Numbered from the stretch's first letter, positions 1 to 7,056 are shown. The stretch is DNA of 64,000 nt from DAOUMF01 sp034408935 (GCA_034408935.1 DAOUMV010000013.1:248001-312000), one strand, 5' to 3'. Program-made: numbers and translations. The notes: generated by a model not told the origin, from the sequence alone.

Positions 1-394
1 CACCGGACGAGCCGTGGCGCATCACGAGCACCTGCGCCCCCACCGCCTGAAGGGTGCGCACCGTGTCGTAGAGCGACTCCCCCTTCTGGACGCTGGAGCC
101 GCTGGCGGCAACGTTGATGACGTCGGCGCCCAGGGCCTTGGCCGCCAGCTCGAAGGAGGAGCGGGTACGGGTGCTTGCCTCGTAGAATAGGGTGACGAGG
201 GTCCTGCCGCGGAGGGCAGGCACCCGCGGCACCTCCCGAGCCTGAACCTCTCGCATGGCGTCCGCCGTCTCCATCACCGCCTCGATCTCGGCGTGACTGA
301 AATCGTCCAGGTCGAGGACGTGGCTTCGCCTCCAGACCGGTTGCACCTCCAGAGCGGCGGTGGCGCCGCTCGCTGCCGTTCGTTCCTCGCTCAT
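1..394 (-). CDS. pyrB: Aspartate carbamoyltransferase catalytic subunit, N-terminal part (cut by window edge)
   Basis: Condenses carbamoyl phosphate with aspartate in the second step of pyrimidine synthesis, in the cytoplasm. The visible 131 residues carry the carbamoyl-phosphate binding motif STRTR at residues 74-78, inside FYEASTRTRSS, and end at the RHGSS region; the aspartate domain lies beyond base 1. The N-terminus has about 20 residues of low-complexity sequence before the family starts to match. The ATG at 392-394 overlaps the pyrR stop by one base (TGATG), which points to translational coupling. It is the second gene of the pyr operon and should be under the PyrR attenuator upstream of pyrR. 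Identification is firm; only the length is unknown. Confidence 0.95.
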   Translation of the reverse strand, partial: MSEERTAASGATAALEVQPVWRRSHVLDLDDFSHAEIEAVMETADAMREVQAREVPRVPALRGRTLVTLFYEASTRTRSSFELAAKALGADVINVAASGSSVQKGESLYDTVRTLQAVGAQVLVMRHGSSG

Positions 395-1008
395 CACTCT
401 CCCTCCCCCGGCCCTTCGGCTTCGCCCTGGGCCGGCCCTTCGCCTTCGCTCAGGACAGGGATGACAACCACCTCGTCGCGGCCGTCGGTCTCCTCAAGCA
501 GAACCTGCACGTCTTCGCTCAGCGCGGTGGGGATGTTCTTGCCCGCGTAGTCAGCGCGAATGGGAAGCTCCCTATGTCCGCGGTCCACCAGCACCGCCAA
601 CTGGATGCTGGCTGGGCGGCCGAAGTCGATGAGGGCGTCCAGGGCGGCGCGCAGGCTGCGACCGGTGTACAGCACATCGTCTACCAGGACGACACGCTTG
701 CCGTGGATGTCGGTGGGCAACTCGGTAGGCCTGATTTGGGGCCGGAGGTCCATGGCGGGGATGTCGTCGCGGTAGAGGCCGATGTCCAGAGCGCCCACCG
801 GCACGGCCTGCCCCTCGAACTCCTCGATCGCCGCCGCCAGCCGCGACGCCAGGGGAACGCCGCGGGTGCGCATCCCCACCAGCACCAGATCGCCTACGCC
901 ACGGTTGCGCTCCACGATCTCGTGCGCGATGCGGCGGATGGCGCGGCGGATGTCCTCGGCGGCCAGCACTGTGCGGCCGTTCACCACACCTCTCGCCATC
1001 GCAAGCAC
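394..1008 (-). CDS. pyrR: Bifunctional pyr operon attenuator / uracil phosphoribosyltransferase
   Basis: PyrR binds the pyr mRNA leader when UMP is plentiful and causes early termination; most family members also have uracil phosphoribosyltransferase activity. The 204-residue protein has the PRPP-binding loop VVLVDDVLYTGRS at 106-118. GTG at 1008 is chosen because GGAGGG lies 7 bases upstream; ATG at 999 would be 16 bases away. That Shine-Dalgarno sits in the 3' arm of the attenuator hairpin, so termination and translation may be coupled. The usual family sequence ends near residue 183 (VVVIPVL). The last 20 or so residues, rich in Gly and Glu, are encoded by a dispersed DNA repeat. First gene of the operon, before pyrB. 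Confidence 0.95.
   Translation of the reverse strand: MLAMARGVVNGRTVLAAEDIRRAIRRIAHEIVERNRGVGDLVLVGMRTRGVPLASRLAAAIEEFEGQAVPVGALDIGLYRDDIPAMDLRPQIRPTELPTDIHGKRVVLVDDVLYTGRSLRAALDALIDFGRPASIQLAVLVDRGHRELPIRADYAGKNIPTALSEDVQVLLEETDGRDEVVVIPVLSEGEGPAQGEAEGPGEGE
405..460. repeat. Dispersed GAGCGAAG-type repeat inside the 3' end of pyrR
   Basis: On the minus strand the segment reads CCTGTCCTGAGCGAAG followed by GCGAAGGG, and a second partial copy lies at 405-430. Nearly the same core occurs at 51890-51914 inside the 3' end of tlyA, and related CCCTGAGC / GAAGGG pieces occur at 50085-50197. Here it encodes the Gly/Glu-rich tail of PyrR. Confidence 0.6.
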
Positions 1009-1013
1009 AAAAC

Positions 1014-1042
1014 AACCCTCCCGTCGTAGCGACGAGAGGGTT
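1014..1042 (-). terminator. pyr operon attenuator hairpin
   Basis: A 13-bp stem (1014-1026 pairs with 1030-1042, one G-U pair, 3-base loop) is followed on the minus strand by GTTTTG. It lies between the PyrR-binding element and the pyrR start. Its 3' arm contains the GGAGGG ribosome binding site of pyrR. By analogy with known pyr attenuators this is the intrinsic terminator favoured when PyrR is bound. The competing antiterminator helix was not resolved by eye. Confidence 0.85.
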
Positions 1043-1105
1043 TCCAGTTCGCTCCGTATGTTGCGGTCTTTCCTTGACCGGACTCGTTAACCAACGGCTG
1101 TCTCT

Positions 1106-1126
1106 CCTTGCCGGCCTCACGGGACC
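1106..1126 (-). promoter_or_regulatory. PyrR-binding RNA element (anti-antiterminator)
   Basis: The minus strand reads GGTCCCGTGAGGCCGGCAAGG. This keeps the invariant parts of the known PyrR recognition loop (UCC, then GNGAGGYY, then GCAAGG). It lies about 64 bases before the attenuator hairpin, as expected for a pyr leader. PyrR-UMP binding should stabilise this element and so permit the terminator at 1014-1042. Confidence 0.85.
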
Positions 1127-1168
1127 GACTTAAAGGTTCGACACAAACCGAAGTTTGCTGTCTCCCGT

Positions 1169-1198
1169 ATCCTAGCACGCTGCACAGCGCGTCCGCAA
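1169..1198 (-). promoter_or_regulatory. pyr operon promoter
   Basis: On the minus strand, -35 TTGCGG (1193-1198), an 18-base spacer ending in TGC, and -10 TAGGAT (1169-1174). Transcription would begin near 1162 and give a leader of about 150 bases holding the PyrR element and the attenuator. Confidence 0.6.
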
Positions 1199-1351
1199 CA
1201 TGCTACGCCCCCTGCCAAGAGACCCGCACCTTCCCAAATCCCGACAACCCACCATGCCACACTTCCTCACGCCACCCAACATCAGTCACCTGCCCCCACA
1301 TCTCTCTCCTCCACATCGGCCGCCGTGACGTTGTCCCTATAATTCGTCACG

Positions 1352-1381
1352 TTGTCAAAGGTTTGATGAATGGCCTATAAT
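1352..1381 (+). promoter_or_regulatory. Strong sigma-A type promoter of the LysM/M23 gene
   Basis: -35 TTGTCA (1352-1357), 18-base spacer, -10 TATAAT (1376-1381). A second perfect TATAAT stands at 1338-1343 without a clear -35, so tandem starts are possible. Transcription should begin near 1388, at the foot of the structured leader. Confidence 0.75.
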
Positions 1382-1383
1382 AT

Positions 1384-1548
1384 GCCGCGACTCCCAGGCA
1401 AACTGGGATAGCGGGGTGTGGCGAAACGGAAAGCCGAATGCGGGCCGGGGTGATACGGAGGCCCCGGCGGTTAGGAGGTGGGCGATTCGGGGCGCGCATG
1501 CTCCGCCCAGGCAGACCCCGCAACCTGGGGGAGACGACAGGCAGCGGC
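1384..1548 (+). promoter_or_regulatory. Structured RNA leader upstream of the LysM/M23 peptidase (candidate riboswitch)
   Basis: Pairing elements seen by eye: GCCGC at 1384-1388 can close with GCGGC at 1544-1548. Inside this are a TCCCAG/CTGGGA hairpin (about 1392-1408) embraced by CCGC/GCGG, and a GCCGGGG/CCCCGGC hairpin (about 1444-1468). The layout of P2 followed by GCGGGG recalls ydaO-type cyclic-di-AMP riboswitches, which often precede cell-wall hydrolase genes. The hallmark GCUAAC segment of that class is missing, so the class assignment is open. The translated N-terminus over this stretch looks unlike protein. Confidence 0.45.
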
Positions 1549-2756
1549 ACCGCCGACGCGCGGCGGGCCACTCCCTGATCACGGGCCAGCGCTACTTCTT
1601 GCACGCCCTGCTGATCCTTCTGGCCATCGTCGCGGTTGGCATCGCCTTCGGTGGCGGGCTGAGAGGGGAAAGCAGGGCTGCTGCCCCCGCTACCGCGAGC
1701 GGGCCCGTCACCCTGGGCTCGACCGGCTACCTCCGGCCACCGGTCGTTCTGGCTACCTTGCCCGGCATCCAGGTCAGCCAGCAGATCAAGGCCGAGCCAG
1801 CGCCAGCGCCAGCGCCGACGGCCGAGCCAGCGCCAGCGCCGACGCCCAAGTCGATGCCAGCGCCGACGCCCCAGCCAACGCCCGAACCCACCCCCGAGCC
1901 GACACCGGAGCCAAAGCCCGCGTACTACACTTACACGATCCAGCCCGGAGACACCGTCGCCTCCATCGCGAGGGCCTACGGCATAGGCCAGCAATACATC
2001 CTTTGGAACAACCCGGAAATGGGCGATGACCCCGACTTCGTCATCGCCGGCGAGCAGCTTCTCATCCCCAGCGTCGACGGGATCATCTACAGTGTCAAGC
2101 TCGGCGACAACCTGACCGACATCGCAGCTTTCTATGGCATCAGTATCGAAGCTATCGTCGGCTTCGCACCTAACGGGCTCGCTTCCGCCGACAGCGTCAT
2201 CGAAGGGATGAGGCTGGTCCTTCCCGGCGCTATCCCCCCGCCACCTCCTGCACCGTCAGCAACACCGACGCCTGAACCGACGCCTGAACCACCCCCTGCC
2301 GAGCCTACTCCCACCCCCAAGCCTACTCCACCGACCCCCGATGCCGAACCCACGCCGCCAATCTCCGTTGGCACTTACATATGGCCGTTCCAGGGCCCCA
2401 TCACCAGCTACTTTGGCGAGCCCCGCGGCGAGGACGTCTACCACCAGGGGATAGACATCGAAGGCTTCGGGCAGGAAGGCGCCCCCGTGGTGGCGGCCGC
2501 CGCCGGCCAGGTGATCCTCACCGATAGGCAGCCGGGGTACGGCAAGTACGTGATCATCCGCCACGCGGATGGCTCGGAGACGCTGTATGCGCACCTGTCC
2601 AAGATAAAGGTCGATTACGGTCAGTTCGTGGATCAGGGCGAGACCGTCGGCGGAATGGGACACACGGGCTACACGATAGGCACCGACGGCAACCACCTCC
2701 ACTTCGAGCTGTGGATCGACGGCGTGCCGGTGGACCCGCTCCCTTATCTCCCCTGA
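1416..2756 (+). CDS. Secreted or anchored LysM-LysM-M23 family endopeptidase
   Basis: Likely cuts peptidoglycan cross-bridges or acts as an envelope hydrolase activator. Order: hydrophobic signal anchor (about residues 62-80), Pro/Ala/Thr/Glu-rich linker, LysM near 168-215, LysM near 225-270, a second Pro-rich linker, and a C-terminal M23 domain. Zinc ligands are present: H343 and D347 (HQGID) and the HxH pair 427/429 (HLH). GTG 1416 is the outermost start, but residues 1-53 are coded by the structured leader and look non-coding. A start at CTG 1575 or TTG 1599, just before the anchor helix, is more plausible. No operon partner; the next gene is convergent. Function is firm, the start is not. 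Confidence 0.88.
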   Translation: MWRNGKPNAGRGDTEAPAVRRWAIRGAHAPPRQTPQPGGDDRQRHRRRAAGHSLITGQRYFLHALLILLAIVAVGIAFGGGLRGESRAAAPATASGPVTLGSTGYLRPPVVLATLPGIQVSQQIKAEPAPAPAPTAEPAPAPTPKSMPAPTPQPTPEPTPEPTPEPKPAYYTYTIQPGDTVASIARAYGIGQQYILWNNPEMGDDPDFVIAGEQLLIPSVDGIIYSVKLGDNLTDIAAFYGISIEAIVGFAPNGLASADSVIEGMRLVLPGAIPPPPPAPSATPTPEPTPEPPPAEPTPTPKPTPPTPDAEPTPPISVGTYIWPFQGPITSYFGEPRGEDVYHQGIDIEGFGQEGAPVVAAAAGQVILTDRQPGYGKYVIIRHADGSETLYAHLSKIKVDYGQFVDQGETVGGMGHTGYTIGTDGNHLHFELWIDGVPVDPLPYLP

Positions 2757-2915
2757 GACTCGGCCGCCTCGTAGAAGGGGCTATCCAGTACTGAGGGCGG
2801 CGCGCCTCCCCGGCAGACTAGGCCTCCGGCCCGCCGATCCAGCGGAAGTGGGGATCCAGGTCAGGCAGGAAGCCCCTCCGCGTGGAACAGGAAAACGAGG
2901 CCCACTCAGCTAGGG

Positions 2916-3653
2916 TCAGAACACTTCTAGTCCGTGCGCCTCCAGAAGGGCCACGTCGGAGAGGATGATCTCAGTGTCACCATCGGCAACGACCCGACCC
3001 TCGTCCATGACGATTGTGCGGGGGAAAAGCTCCCGCACCATCGGGATGTCGTGGGTGGAGACGATCATCGTCTGCGGCAGCTCCCGCAGCAGGTGTATCA
3101 ACTCTCGGCGAGCGCTCGGAGCAAGGCTGGAGGTGGGCTCGTCGAGAGCGAGAATGGGTGTGCGCATCGACAGCACGGTGGCGATGGCGACGCGCTTCTT
3201 CTGGCCCAGGCTCAACCGGTGCGGCATCCGCTCCTCGAAGCCGAGCATGCCCACCTGCTCCAGCGCCCATCGCGCTCGCTCCAACACCTCGTCCTTCGGC
3301 AGACCCATGTACAGCGGGCCATACGCTACGTCGTCGAGGACAGTGGGAGAGAACAACTGGTCATCAGGGTGCTCGAAGACCAAGCCCACTTGAGCACGGA
3401 TGGAGCGGATGTTGTGGTTGCACAGACGCTGCCCCATGATTTCGATGTCGCCATTCCCTCGCAGGATGCCGTTGAGATGCATGAGAAGAGTGGATTTTCC
3501 AGCGCCGTTCGGTCCCAGCAAGGCTACCTTCTCCCCCTCGCCCACTGTGAGACTTACGCCCTTGATGGCCTTGACCCCGTCTGGATACGCGAAGCGCAAG
3601 TCGTCGATCTCAACCGCCGTCCGGACAGCCGTGCGAGTCTCAACAGCGCGCAT
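2916..3653 (-). CDS. cbiO: ECF transporter ATPase, cobalt/nickel type
   Basis: ATP-binding subunit of an energy-coupling-factor importer for Co2+ or Ni2+ at the cytoplasmic membrane. 245 residues with Walker A GPNGAGKST (47-55), a Q-loop region (LVFEHPDDQLFS), signature LSLGQ and Walker B ILALDEPTSSL. A single ATPase gene is present, as usual for CbiMNQO rather than for vitamin ECF systems with two. Last gene of the leftward fur-cbiM-cbiN-cbiQ-cbiO operon; its start overlaps cbiQ by 14 bases. Expression should follow the Fur-family operator upstream of the regulator gene. Confidence 0.95.
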   Translation of the reverse strand: MRAVETRTAVRTAVEIDDLRFAYPDGVKAIKGVSLTVGEGEKVALLGPNGAGKSTLLMHLNGILRGNGDIEIMGQRLCNHNIRSIRAQVGLVFEHPDDQLFSPTVLDDVAYGPLYMGLPKDEVLERARWALEQVGMLGFEERMPHRLSLGQKKRVAIATVLSMRTPILALDEPTSSLAPSARRELIHLLRELPQTMIVSTHDIPMVRELFPRTIVMDEGRVVADGDTEIILSDVALLEAHGLEVF

Positions 3654-4434
3654 ATGCCTGAATCCCCGCCGCGTATGCGGCTACCACCACCCCCAGAGCG
3701 ATCTCGACCGCCCTCCAGGACGGATTCCACAGAAACCTCGGCTCACCGTCATATCCTCGCGCCTGCATCGCCCCGTAGACGCGCTCGCTGCGCTCATAGC
3801 TGCGGAGGAAGAGCGACCCCACCATGTTCCCCAGGATGCCTGCCCGCCACCAACCAGTCCCGCCGCTCTTTCGGCCCTCAACACGAGCGCTGCGACTGTC
3901 GCGGGCGCGCATGAGGCGCAAGGCCTCCTCGCCGATAACGAACATGTAGCGGTACATGAACGATACCGTCGCCACCAAGATGCGGGGCACACCCAGAAAG
4001 CGCAGAGCACGCACCAGATCAACGGCCGAGGTCGTCGCCGTCAGCACCACAGCGGCCGTCACCGACAGCCAGGACTTGCTCAGGATGGTGATGACGGCCA
4101 CTAGCCCCTCTCGGGAGGCATGCCAGCCGAAGGGGGGAATCGTAAACAGCGTCTCGCCCTGCTTGGTGAAGATGAGAGGTACAGCGGCCAGGATGAAGGG
4201 CAGGGCCAGAGCCGAGCGGCGCAGCACGAGCAGCGGCGAGAGCCGACCGAGGAGGATGGCCAGGGGCAGGGGAGCCGCCATCAGGGCCAGCGCCAGCCAA
4301 TGGCCGACAGGCGTGAGGGTGACGGCGAAGATGTACGCTACCGTCACCGGTAGCTTCACCCGGGCGTCCGCCTGGTGGAGGAGGCTGCTGCCCGCCTCGT
4401 AGCGTTCAAGGGCACCAACACGAACAGTCATCAC
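3640..4434 (-). CDS. cbiQ: ECF transporter transmembrane subunit CbiQ
   Basis: EcfT-type membrane scaffold that links the ATPase to the CbiM substrate subunit. 264 residues with several hydrophobic helices and two arginine motifs that contact the ATPase: RARDSR in the second cytoplasmic loop and QARGYDG near the C-terminus. Position between cbiN and cbiO in the metal-uptake operon supports the role. A 61-base gap separates it from the cbiN-like gene upstream, and it overlaps cbiO downstream. Start taken at ATG 4434, with a leader MMTVRVGALERY typical of CbiQ. Confidence 0.92.
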   Translation of the reverse strand: MMTVRVGALERYEAGSSLLHQADARVKLPVTVAYIFAVTLTPVGHWLALALMAAPLPLAILLGRLSPLLVLRRSALALPFILAAVPLIFTKQGETLFTIPPFGWHASREGLVAVITILSKSWLSVTAAVVLTATTSAVDLVRALRFLGVPRILVATVSFMYRYMFVIGEEALRLMRARDSRSARVEGRKSGGTGWWRAGILGNMVGSLFLRSYERSERVYGAMQARGYDGEPRFLWNPSWRAVEIALGVVVAAYAAGIQAYARC

Positions 4435-4495
4435 ACCATCTCAAAAGGGCCTTCCAGAGCCATCGCCACCAGTTTGCGATCCGATCTGGGAGCGG

Positions 4496-4834
4496 CTACG
4501 TTTGGCCGCCCGGCCTTGCGGTCGGCCTGGCGCCTGCCTCCCGACCGGTTCTCCGGAGAACGAAGGCGACAACGAAGGTCAGCACAGCGACGATCAGCAC
4601 ACCGGCTATCCCGGCCAGAATGGTCGCCACATCCTCGTTCTCGACCCCCGGAAACACGTAATCAGGAATGACCTCGTAGGGCGCATCCTTGGCTTCATGG
4701 ATGAACTCCTCGTCCTCCGCCACCTTCTCCAGCCCGTCGGGATCGGGCGAGGCCAGGGGAGAAAGGAAGGCGACGCCCAGGGCGATGCCCATTCCCACAA
4801 CCACAAGAGCAACGTAGAAGCGCCAGTTCTTCAT
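4496..4834 (-). CDS. cbiN: CbiN-like small membrane protein with PDGLE motif
   Basis: 112 residues: an N-terminal helix (about 6-25), an extracytoplasmic segment with PDGLE near residue 34, and a second helix (about 80-100) followed by Arg-rich sequence. This two-helix plan matches the PDGLE-domain proteins that replace or resemble CbiN, the accessory needed with CbiM for Co2+/Ni2+ uptake. It sits between cbiM (6 bases upstream) and cbiQ. The gene symbol is by context and architecture; sequence similarity to classical CbiN is limited to the PDGLE region. Confidence 0.8.
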   Translation of the reverse strand: MKNWRFYVALVVVGMGIALGVAFLSPLASPDPDGLEKVAEDEEFIHEAKDAPYEVIPDYVFPGVENEDVATILAGIAGVLIVAVLTFVVAFVLRRTGREAGARPTARPGGQT

Positions 4835-4840
4835 GGTCAG

Positions 4841-5539
4841 CTACACCTCGCTAATGGCGACTTCGGCCTCCAGCAAGTCACGCCGAGTGGCCAGCACGAA
4901 GGCAACGGCAGCGACGGTGATTAGCCCCTCGCCGATGCCGATTAACGTGTGAACCCCCATCATGGCTGGCAGGACGACGCTGAGGGGGGAAGTGTCAGAC
5001 AGCGCCAGCTCGAAGCTTGTGGCCAGAGCCGCGATCTGGACCGATAGCCAGGCGGCGGCAAAGACCCCGGCCAGCCGCATCCAGGATCCGATGTGGGCAA
5101 AGCGAGCGAAGGCCCAATACACGCCATACCCGACGAAGGCGGTGATAATGCCCATGTTGAAGACGTTGTCCCCCAGGGCAGCCAGGCCTCCATCCTGGAA
5201 CAGCAGTGCCTGGAGTCCCACCACAGAGGTCATCACGATGATCGCCGCCCAAGGGCCCAAAAGGATGGCGGCCAGTGCGCCTCCCAGCAGATGGCCAGAG
5301 GTGCCGCCAGCCACAGGGAAGTTCATCATCTGGACGGCGAAGATGAAGGCAGCCATTACTCCCATGAGGGGTACCGTTCGCTCGCCCAGGCTGCGATTCG
5401 TCGCCCTCACCGCCACAGCTATGGCTACGCCGGACAGCGCGAACCCAACACCCGCCACCGGGCCGCTGACAAAGCCGTCAGGTATGTGCATGGCAGGTGC
5501 CTCGATGGCGCTTAGGGCGGATGGATCAACGGCTGCCAT
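4841..5539 (-). CDS. cbiM: Cobalt/nickel ECF substrate-binding membrane subunit
   Basis: S-component that binds Co2+ or Ni2+. It has the diagnostic MHIPDGF motif, whose N-terminal amine and His normally coordinate the metal, and about six hydrophobic helices. Here the motif follows a 16-residue leader if translation begins at ATG 5539, which has GGGAGG five bases upstream; this start overlaps fur by 14 bases. If the metal-binding amine must be free, either ATG 5491 is the true start or the leader is removed. The longer frame upstream to 5644 runs inside fur and is not needed. Second gene of the operon. Confidence 0.93.
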   Translation of the reverse strand: MAAVDPSALSAIEAPAMHIPDGFVSGPVAGVGFALSGVAIAVAVRATNRSLGERTVPLMGVMAAFIFAVQMMNFPVAGGTSGHLLGGALAAILLGPWAAIIVMTSVVGLQALLFQDGGLAALGDNVFNMGIITAFVGYGVYWAFARFAHIGSWMRLAGVFAAAWLSVQIAALATSFELALSDTSPLSVVLPAMMGVHTLIGIGEGLITVAAVAFVLATRRDLLEAEVAISEV

Positions 5540-5993
5540 GTTGCCCTCCCTTCTTGTCATGCCCAGCGTCGTCGCGGGCGCATCTCTGACACACCCCAAA
5601 GATGGCGAAGTGCTCCATGTCCGCCCGGAACCCGTGCTTCTCAAGCAAGCGGGTGCGCAGCGGCTCCATCAGTTCGTCGTCCATGGGGAAGGTACGGCCA
5701 CATTGGCGGCAAACCAAGTGGTGATGGCGCCCACCCTCGGTCAGCTCGTACTGCACGCGTCCTCCGCCAAGGTCGGTCTCGCTCACCAGGCCGAGCTTCT
5801 TAAGGATCTGCAGGGTGCGGTAGACGGTGGAGATATCCACGTAGGGGTACTGCTCTACCACTTTCCCGTGGATCTCCTCCGCGCTGATGTGCCCCTCGGC
5901 GCCGTGAATGATAGAGATTATCAGCATGCGCTGGGGGGTAAGGCGATAGCCCACCTCGCGCAGGGATTCCATGATGGCGCCGTGGCCCGTCAT
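5526..5993 (-). CDS. Fur-family metal-responsive repressor
   Basis: 155-residue DNA-binding protein: N-terminal winged helix (RLTPQR, then DISTVYRTL recognition segment) and a dimerisation domain with HHHLVC, CRQC and CQRC zinc-site cysteines. As first gene of the cbiMNQO operon it most likely senses Ni2+ or Co2+, like Nur, although Fur and Zur cannot be separated by eye. A perfect palindrome at 6011-6028, with TTGCAA half sites like the Streptomyces Nur box, overlaps the start of transcription. This suggests autoregulation of the whole operon. Start ATG 5993; a second ATG eight codons in is possible. Confidence 0.93.
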   Translation of the reverse strand: MTGHGAIMESLREVGYRLTPQRMLIISIIHGAEGHISAEEIHGKVVEQYPYVDISTVYRTLQILKKLGLVSETDLGGGRVQYELTEGGRHHHLVCRQCGRTFPMDDELMEPLRTRLLEKHGFRADMEHFAIFGVCQRCARDDAGHDKKGGQHGSR

Positions 5994-6010
5994 TGTCGCA
6001 ATTCAGGGTA

Positions 6011-6028
6011 GTTGCAATCGATTGCAAC
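6011..6028. promoter_or_regulatory. Perfect 18-bp palindrome, probable Fur-family (Nur-like) operator
   Basis: GTTGCAATCGATTGCAAC is its own reverse complement. It lies just downstream of the -10 box of the fur-cbi promoter and 18 bases before the fur start. The TTGCAA half sites resemble the TTGCAA-N5-TTGCAA box of the nickel regulator Nur, with a 4-base spacer here. Partial half sites (CGCAATTC near 6000, CTGCAACC near 6045) flank it. Confidence 0.75.
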
Positions 6029-6032
6029 AAAT

Positions 6033-6061
6033 ATCCTATCGCTGCTGCAACCGACTGTCAA
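6033..6061 (-). promoter_or_regulatory. Promoter of the fur-cbiMNQO operon
   Basis: On the minus strand a perfect -35 TTGACA (6056-6061), 17-base spacer and -10 TAGGAT (6033-6038). Transcription should begin near 6026, inside the palindromic operator, so a bound repressor would block initiation. Confidence 0.8.
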
Positions 6062-6089
6062 TAAGTAGGGCAGCGGACAGCGCCACTTT

Positions 6090-6120
6090 GCTGCATCAGC
6101 GACACTTGTCGCTTAGCAGC
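6090..6120. other. Compound hairpin in the gap between fur promoter and the MoaD-like gene
   Basis: GCTGC, then AGCGAC-ACTT-GTCGCT, then GCAGC form an 11-bp interrupted hairpin without a T tract. A second hairpin, GGCGCCA/TGGCGCC at 6169-6191, lies directly after the MoaD-like stop codon. One or both may end leftward transcription; a weak assignment. Confidence 0.3.
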
Positions 6121-6193
6121 GGATGCTGAGCCCGGAATTGCAGGCCTACCGGATCCACTTGGGTATACGGCGCCAATTCCGCAATGGCGCCCT

Positions 6194-6427
6194 CTACCCG
6201 CCGGAGAGGGGCGGGATCAGAGTCACCCGGTCGCCCTCGTGGAGACGTTCTGGAAGATCGGCGATGCCATCGTTGAGCATGATGACACCCGCCAGTTCCT
6301 CCGGCACGTTGAGCTGTCGCACAAGGGTCCGAACCGTGGCGTCTTCCGGCAGCGTGTACTCGAACTGCGGCTGCCCGTCGGGGGAGTATTGTTCCAGATA
6401 GGTCTGAAGCTCGACAGTCACCTGCAT
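6194..6427 (-). CDS. MoaD/ThiS-type ubiquitin-like sulfur carrier protein
   Basis: 77-residue beta-grasp protein ending in the PPLSGG diglycine tail that is adenylated and thiocarboxylated in this family. It could supply sulfur for molybdopterin, thiamine or tungsten cofactor synthesis, or act as a small modifier. Start ATG 6427 (MQVTVELQTYL) is chosen because the beta-grasp fold begins there; the open frame extends upstream to 6547 without family features. No moa or thi genes are nearby, so the partner activating enzyme must be elsewhere and the pathway stays open. Confidence 0.85.
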   Translation of the reverse strand: MQVTVELQTYLEQYSPDGQPQFEYTLPEDATVRTLVRQLNVPEELAGVIMLNDGIADLPERLHEGDRVTLIPPLSGG

Positions 6428-6574
6428 TTCCCGCTTCCCTTCGTCAGTCTCGAAAGCCAGCATACCATGAATAATACGCTTGCCTTCTTGCATCCGGTTG
6501 CAGGGAGAAACGTCGGTGCAGTGGTCTGTAACAAGCCACCGAACCAACGCATCTAATCAGCAGAGGAGAAAGCA

Positions 6575-7030
6575 ATGCCATTCGGGTTACACAAGTCGGA
6601 CAAGCAGTCGGAGCACGAAGACGATCCGGCGAAGGAGGAGGCCGTGGAGAGCGAGCACGATGCGGGCACGGCTGACGCCGAGGGCAGTGGACCCTCCCCC
6701 GCCGACCAACCACGCGCCGAGGGCCAGCCGCAGGAGGAGAACGCTGATGCCATGGCCTTTCGGCCGGCATTTCTCGATTCGGACACACCCAGCGAACCGG
6801 CACCGGCAGCCCAGCCACCCAAGGGCGATGCCTTCTTCGTCTCCCTGACCAGGGACGGCGCGATCGAGACCCACCGCTTCGACGGCCCTTCGCAGGCCCA
6901 GACCTTCATCGAGCAGCTCCTAGAGGAGGGCGTGTCCCAGGAGGAAGTGAACGTCTTCACCGGCCGCCAGGCGACTGTGAAGGTCACTCACCGGCCGATC
7001 GTCAAACTGGCCACCAGCCAGGACGATTAG
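6575..7030 (+). CDS. Acidic protein of unknown function
   Basis: 151 residues, not recognised. The first 80 or so are a charged, Glu/Asp/Pro/Ala-rich and probably disordered region (HKSDKQSEHEDDPAKEE and similar). The last 65 form a compact-looking segment (FFVSLTRDG, then helix-like SQAQTFIEQLLEEG, then VNVFTGRQATVKV) that might be a small alpha/beta domain. Good ribosome binding site (GAGGAGAAAGCA before ATG). No signal peptide or membrane helix. It is divergent from the MoaD-like gene and 63 bases before the hydrolase gene. Coding is supported by third-position GC and the ribosome binding site. Confidence 0.7.
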   Translation: MPFGLHKSDKQSEHEDDPAKEEAVESEHDAGTADAEGSGPSPADQPRAEGQPQEENADAMAFRPAFLDSDTPSEPAPAAQPPKGDAFFVSLTRDGAIETHRFDGPSQAQTFIEQLLEEGVSQEEVNVFTGRQATVKVTHRPIVKLATSQDD

Positions 7031-7056
7031 CCTTCCGCTCTCCGCCGATTCGCGCG

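Noticed and set aside
1790..1920. Short tandem repeats that could suggest a CRISPR or minisatellite
   Set aside because: They are codon-level repeats for the Pro/Ala/Thr/Glu linker of the M23 protein, with no spacers or leader.
1347..1994. Long leftward open frame opposite the LysM/M23 gene
   Set aside because: Its translation is Arg/Gly/Trp-rich low-complexity sequence complementary to the Pro-rich linker codons of the real gene; no family features.
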